Assembly: GCA_003221435.1 (NCBI GenBank)
Contig: QHRS01000081.1
Span: 1 to 7,252, forward strand
DNA: 7,252 nt
Source of the DNA: Candidatus Rokuibacteriota bacterium
GTDB taxonomy: Bacteria; Methylomirabilota; Methylomirabilia; Rokubacteriales; CSP1-6
Reading direction: 5' to 3'
Below the pieces are notes generated by a model, which was not told the origin of the DNA, searched no databases, and saw only the letters and a program-made list of their open reading frames with translations. Positions 6,300-7,252 of the stretch are shown piece by piece. Made by a program: the position numbers and the translations under genes. Within the stretch, counting starts at the first letter, position 1. The number at the start of each line of letters is the position of its first letter.

Positions 6300-7252
6300 T
6301 CAGCCCCGTTGTCGGAGCCACTGCTCCGGATCCTGCGGCTTGCCCTGGTAGCGCACCTCGAAGTACAGGCGCGGCCCCGTCAGGGAGCCGGTGTCCCCCA
6401 CCGTGCCGATCCGTTGACCCTGGTGGACTTCTTCCTCTTCTTTCACGCCGATCTCGGCGACGTGAGCGTACAGCGTGTAGTACTCGTTGCCGTGGTCCAG
6501 GATGATCAGGTTACCATAGCCCTTGAACCACCCCGTGTATACCACACGGCCCGCGTAGACGGCCGTGATGTCCGTTCCCTCGCCGGCCTCGATGTCGATC
6601 CCGCTCTTGAATGTCCGGGTGCCGAACCTCGGGTGGACCTGCGCCCCGTACGAGGCGACCAGCCTCCCCTCGGCCGGCCACGGCAACGCTCCGCGGAGGG
6701 TCCCAAATCCGACCGCGGCGAGCGGCGCCCGGGGCTTGGGCGGCCTGGGCGCCTTCGCTGCCCGCCGCTGCTTTTCCTGGAGACTCTGGATGAATGCCTC
6801 AAGCCGTCGCGCGGCCTCTGTCAGTTCACCGACCATGCGCTCGTGATAGGCGCGCTCGTCACGCACCTTCGCGAGGAGACCGCGGCGCTTCCCGGCTTCG
6901 CGATCGACTTCCGCGCGCTCCTGCTCGGTTTGGCGGCGAAGCGCCTCGAACTCGGCCTGTCGAGCCTCCTCGCCCGACTGGCGCTCGGCCAACCCGTCAC
7001 TTGTTACAAGATACTCTTGAATGAGCCGAGCGTCCACTGCCGCGAGCGTCGTCAGGTGGCGCAGGATGACCGCCCTGCGGATGGGGTCGTTGCCGCCGAA
7101 CACCACCGGGAGGGCCCCACCCTGGGCCTGGATCGTGTAGATCGCGCGGAGCCGGGCGCCGAGCGCGGCCTGCTGCTGGGCTTTCCGGCCCTCGAGCCGG
7201 CGGATGTCGCCGCGGAGGGTCCCGATCTCGCCCTGGACTCGGCCGATTCGTG
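6300..7252 (-). CDS. EnvC-like murein hydrolase activator (coiled coil plus degenerate LytM/M23 domain), 5' end outside window
   Basis: EnvC-type proteins sit in the periplasm, are recruited by FtsEX and switch on cell-wall amidases at the division site. The frame is open from the right edge to TGA 6302-6300, about 316 visible residues. An internal GTG at 7106 is not the true start, because the upstream codons continue the family pattern (RLRAIYTIQAQGG near 7157-7119, then PVVFGGNDP). The visible part is a long Glu/Arg/Gln-rich coiled coil to about 6760, a basic Pro/Lys-rich linker (about 6755-6710), then a LytM fold from about 6690. In active M23 peptidases zinc is held by H-x-G-x-D and HLH motifs. 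Here the first His is Lys (6608-6606), Asp is kept (6596-6594), and HLH is RLY (6371-6363), while the H of LYAH is kept. The zinc site is therefore broken, as in EnvC itself, so this is an activator and not an enzyme. ftsE/ftsX would be expected upstream. Confidence 0.92.
   Translation of the reverse strand, partial: RIGRVQGEIGTLRGDIRRLEGRKAQQQAALGARLRAIYTIQAQGGALPVVFGGNDPIRRAVILRHLTTLAAVDARLIQEYLVTSDGLAERQSGEEARQAEFEALRRQTEQERAEVDREAGKRRGLLAKVRDERAYHERMVGELTEAARRLEAFIQSLQEKQRRAAKAPRPPKPRAPLAAVGFGTLRGALPWPAEGRLVASYGAQVHPRFGTRTFKSGIDIEAGEGTDITAVYAGRVVYTGWFKGYGNLIILDHGNEYYTLYAHVAEIGVKEEEEVHQGQRIGTVGDTGSLTGPRLYFEVRYQGKPQDPEQWLRQRG

Overview
The window is a GC-rich (roughly two-thirds G+C by eye), densely coding bacterial chromosome segment. 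It holds two convergent gene blocks. The plus strand, positions 1 to 987, carries the 3' end of thiC (thiamine pyrimidine synthesis) and a small flavin-binding split-barrel gene that begins inside or at the very end of thiC. The minus strand, read from 7252 down to about 931, carries six genes in the order envC-like (5' end outside the window), ctpA, tsaD, ntrB-like kinase, ntrC-like regulator, tusA-like sulfur carrier.

The envC homologue, with a degenerate LytM domain, beside a carboxyl-terminal protease suggests a Gram-negative-type envelope. The sigma-54 activator and the GC-rich codon use fit many environmental phyla. From the general look (operon order, a GC-rich short repeat between genes) I would guess a Rokubacteria/Methylomirabilota-like or deltaproteobacterial-type genome. 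That is weak inference and nothing here proves it.

Region by region: 1-623 is thiC. Positions 622-987 hold the core of the PNPOx-like gene. Positions 988-1125 are the convergent junction, with two 46-bp direct repeats (42 of 46 identical, offset 76 bp). Each repeat contains a near-perfect palindrome, and a third GC hairpin lies between them. The tusA frame (1341 down) has no stop at the end of its domain. It runs through both repeats and ends inside the opposing gene at 931. ntrC (1363-2796) and ntrB (2797-3870) abut as TAG-ATG. tsaD (3884-4885) lies 13 bp upstream of ntrB. A 119-bp gap separates tsaD from ctpA (5005-6270) and holds a convincing intrinsic-terminator-like hairpin with a T-rich tail, so envC-ctpA and tsaD-ntrB-ntrC-tusA may be separate transcription units. 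envC ends at 6300, 29 bp before ctpA.

How the genes work together: envC and ctpA form a cell-envelope pair (amidase activation at division, periplasmic proteolysis). tsaD makes the t6A tRNA modification. ntrB/ntrC form a cytoplasmic two-component system driving sigma-54 promoters, probably nitrogen-related. tusA is a small sulfur-relay protein. No RNA gene, CRISPR array, insertion sequence or transposase was seen. The least ordinary spot is the repeat-bearing thiC/tusA junction. I did not find an evident new defence or mobile system.
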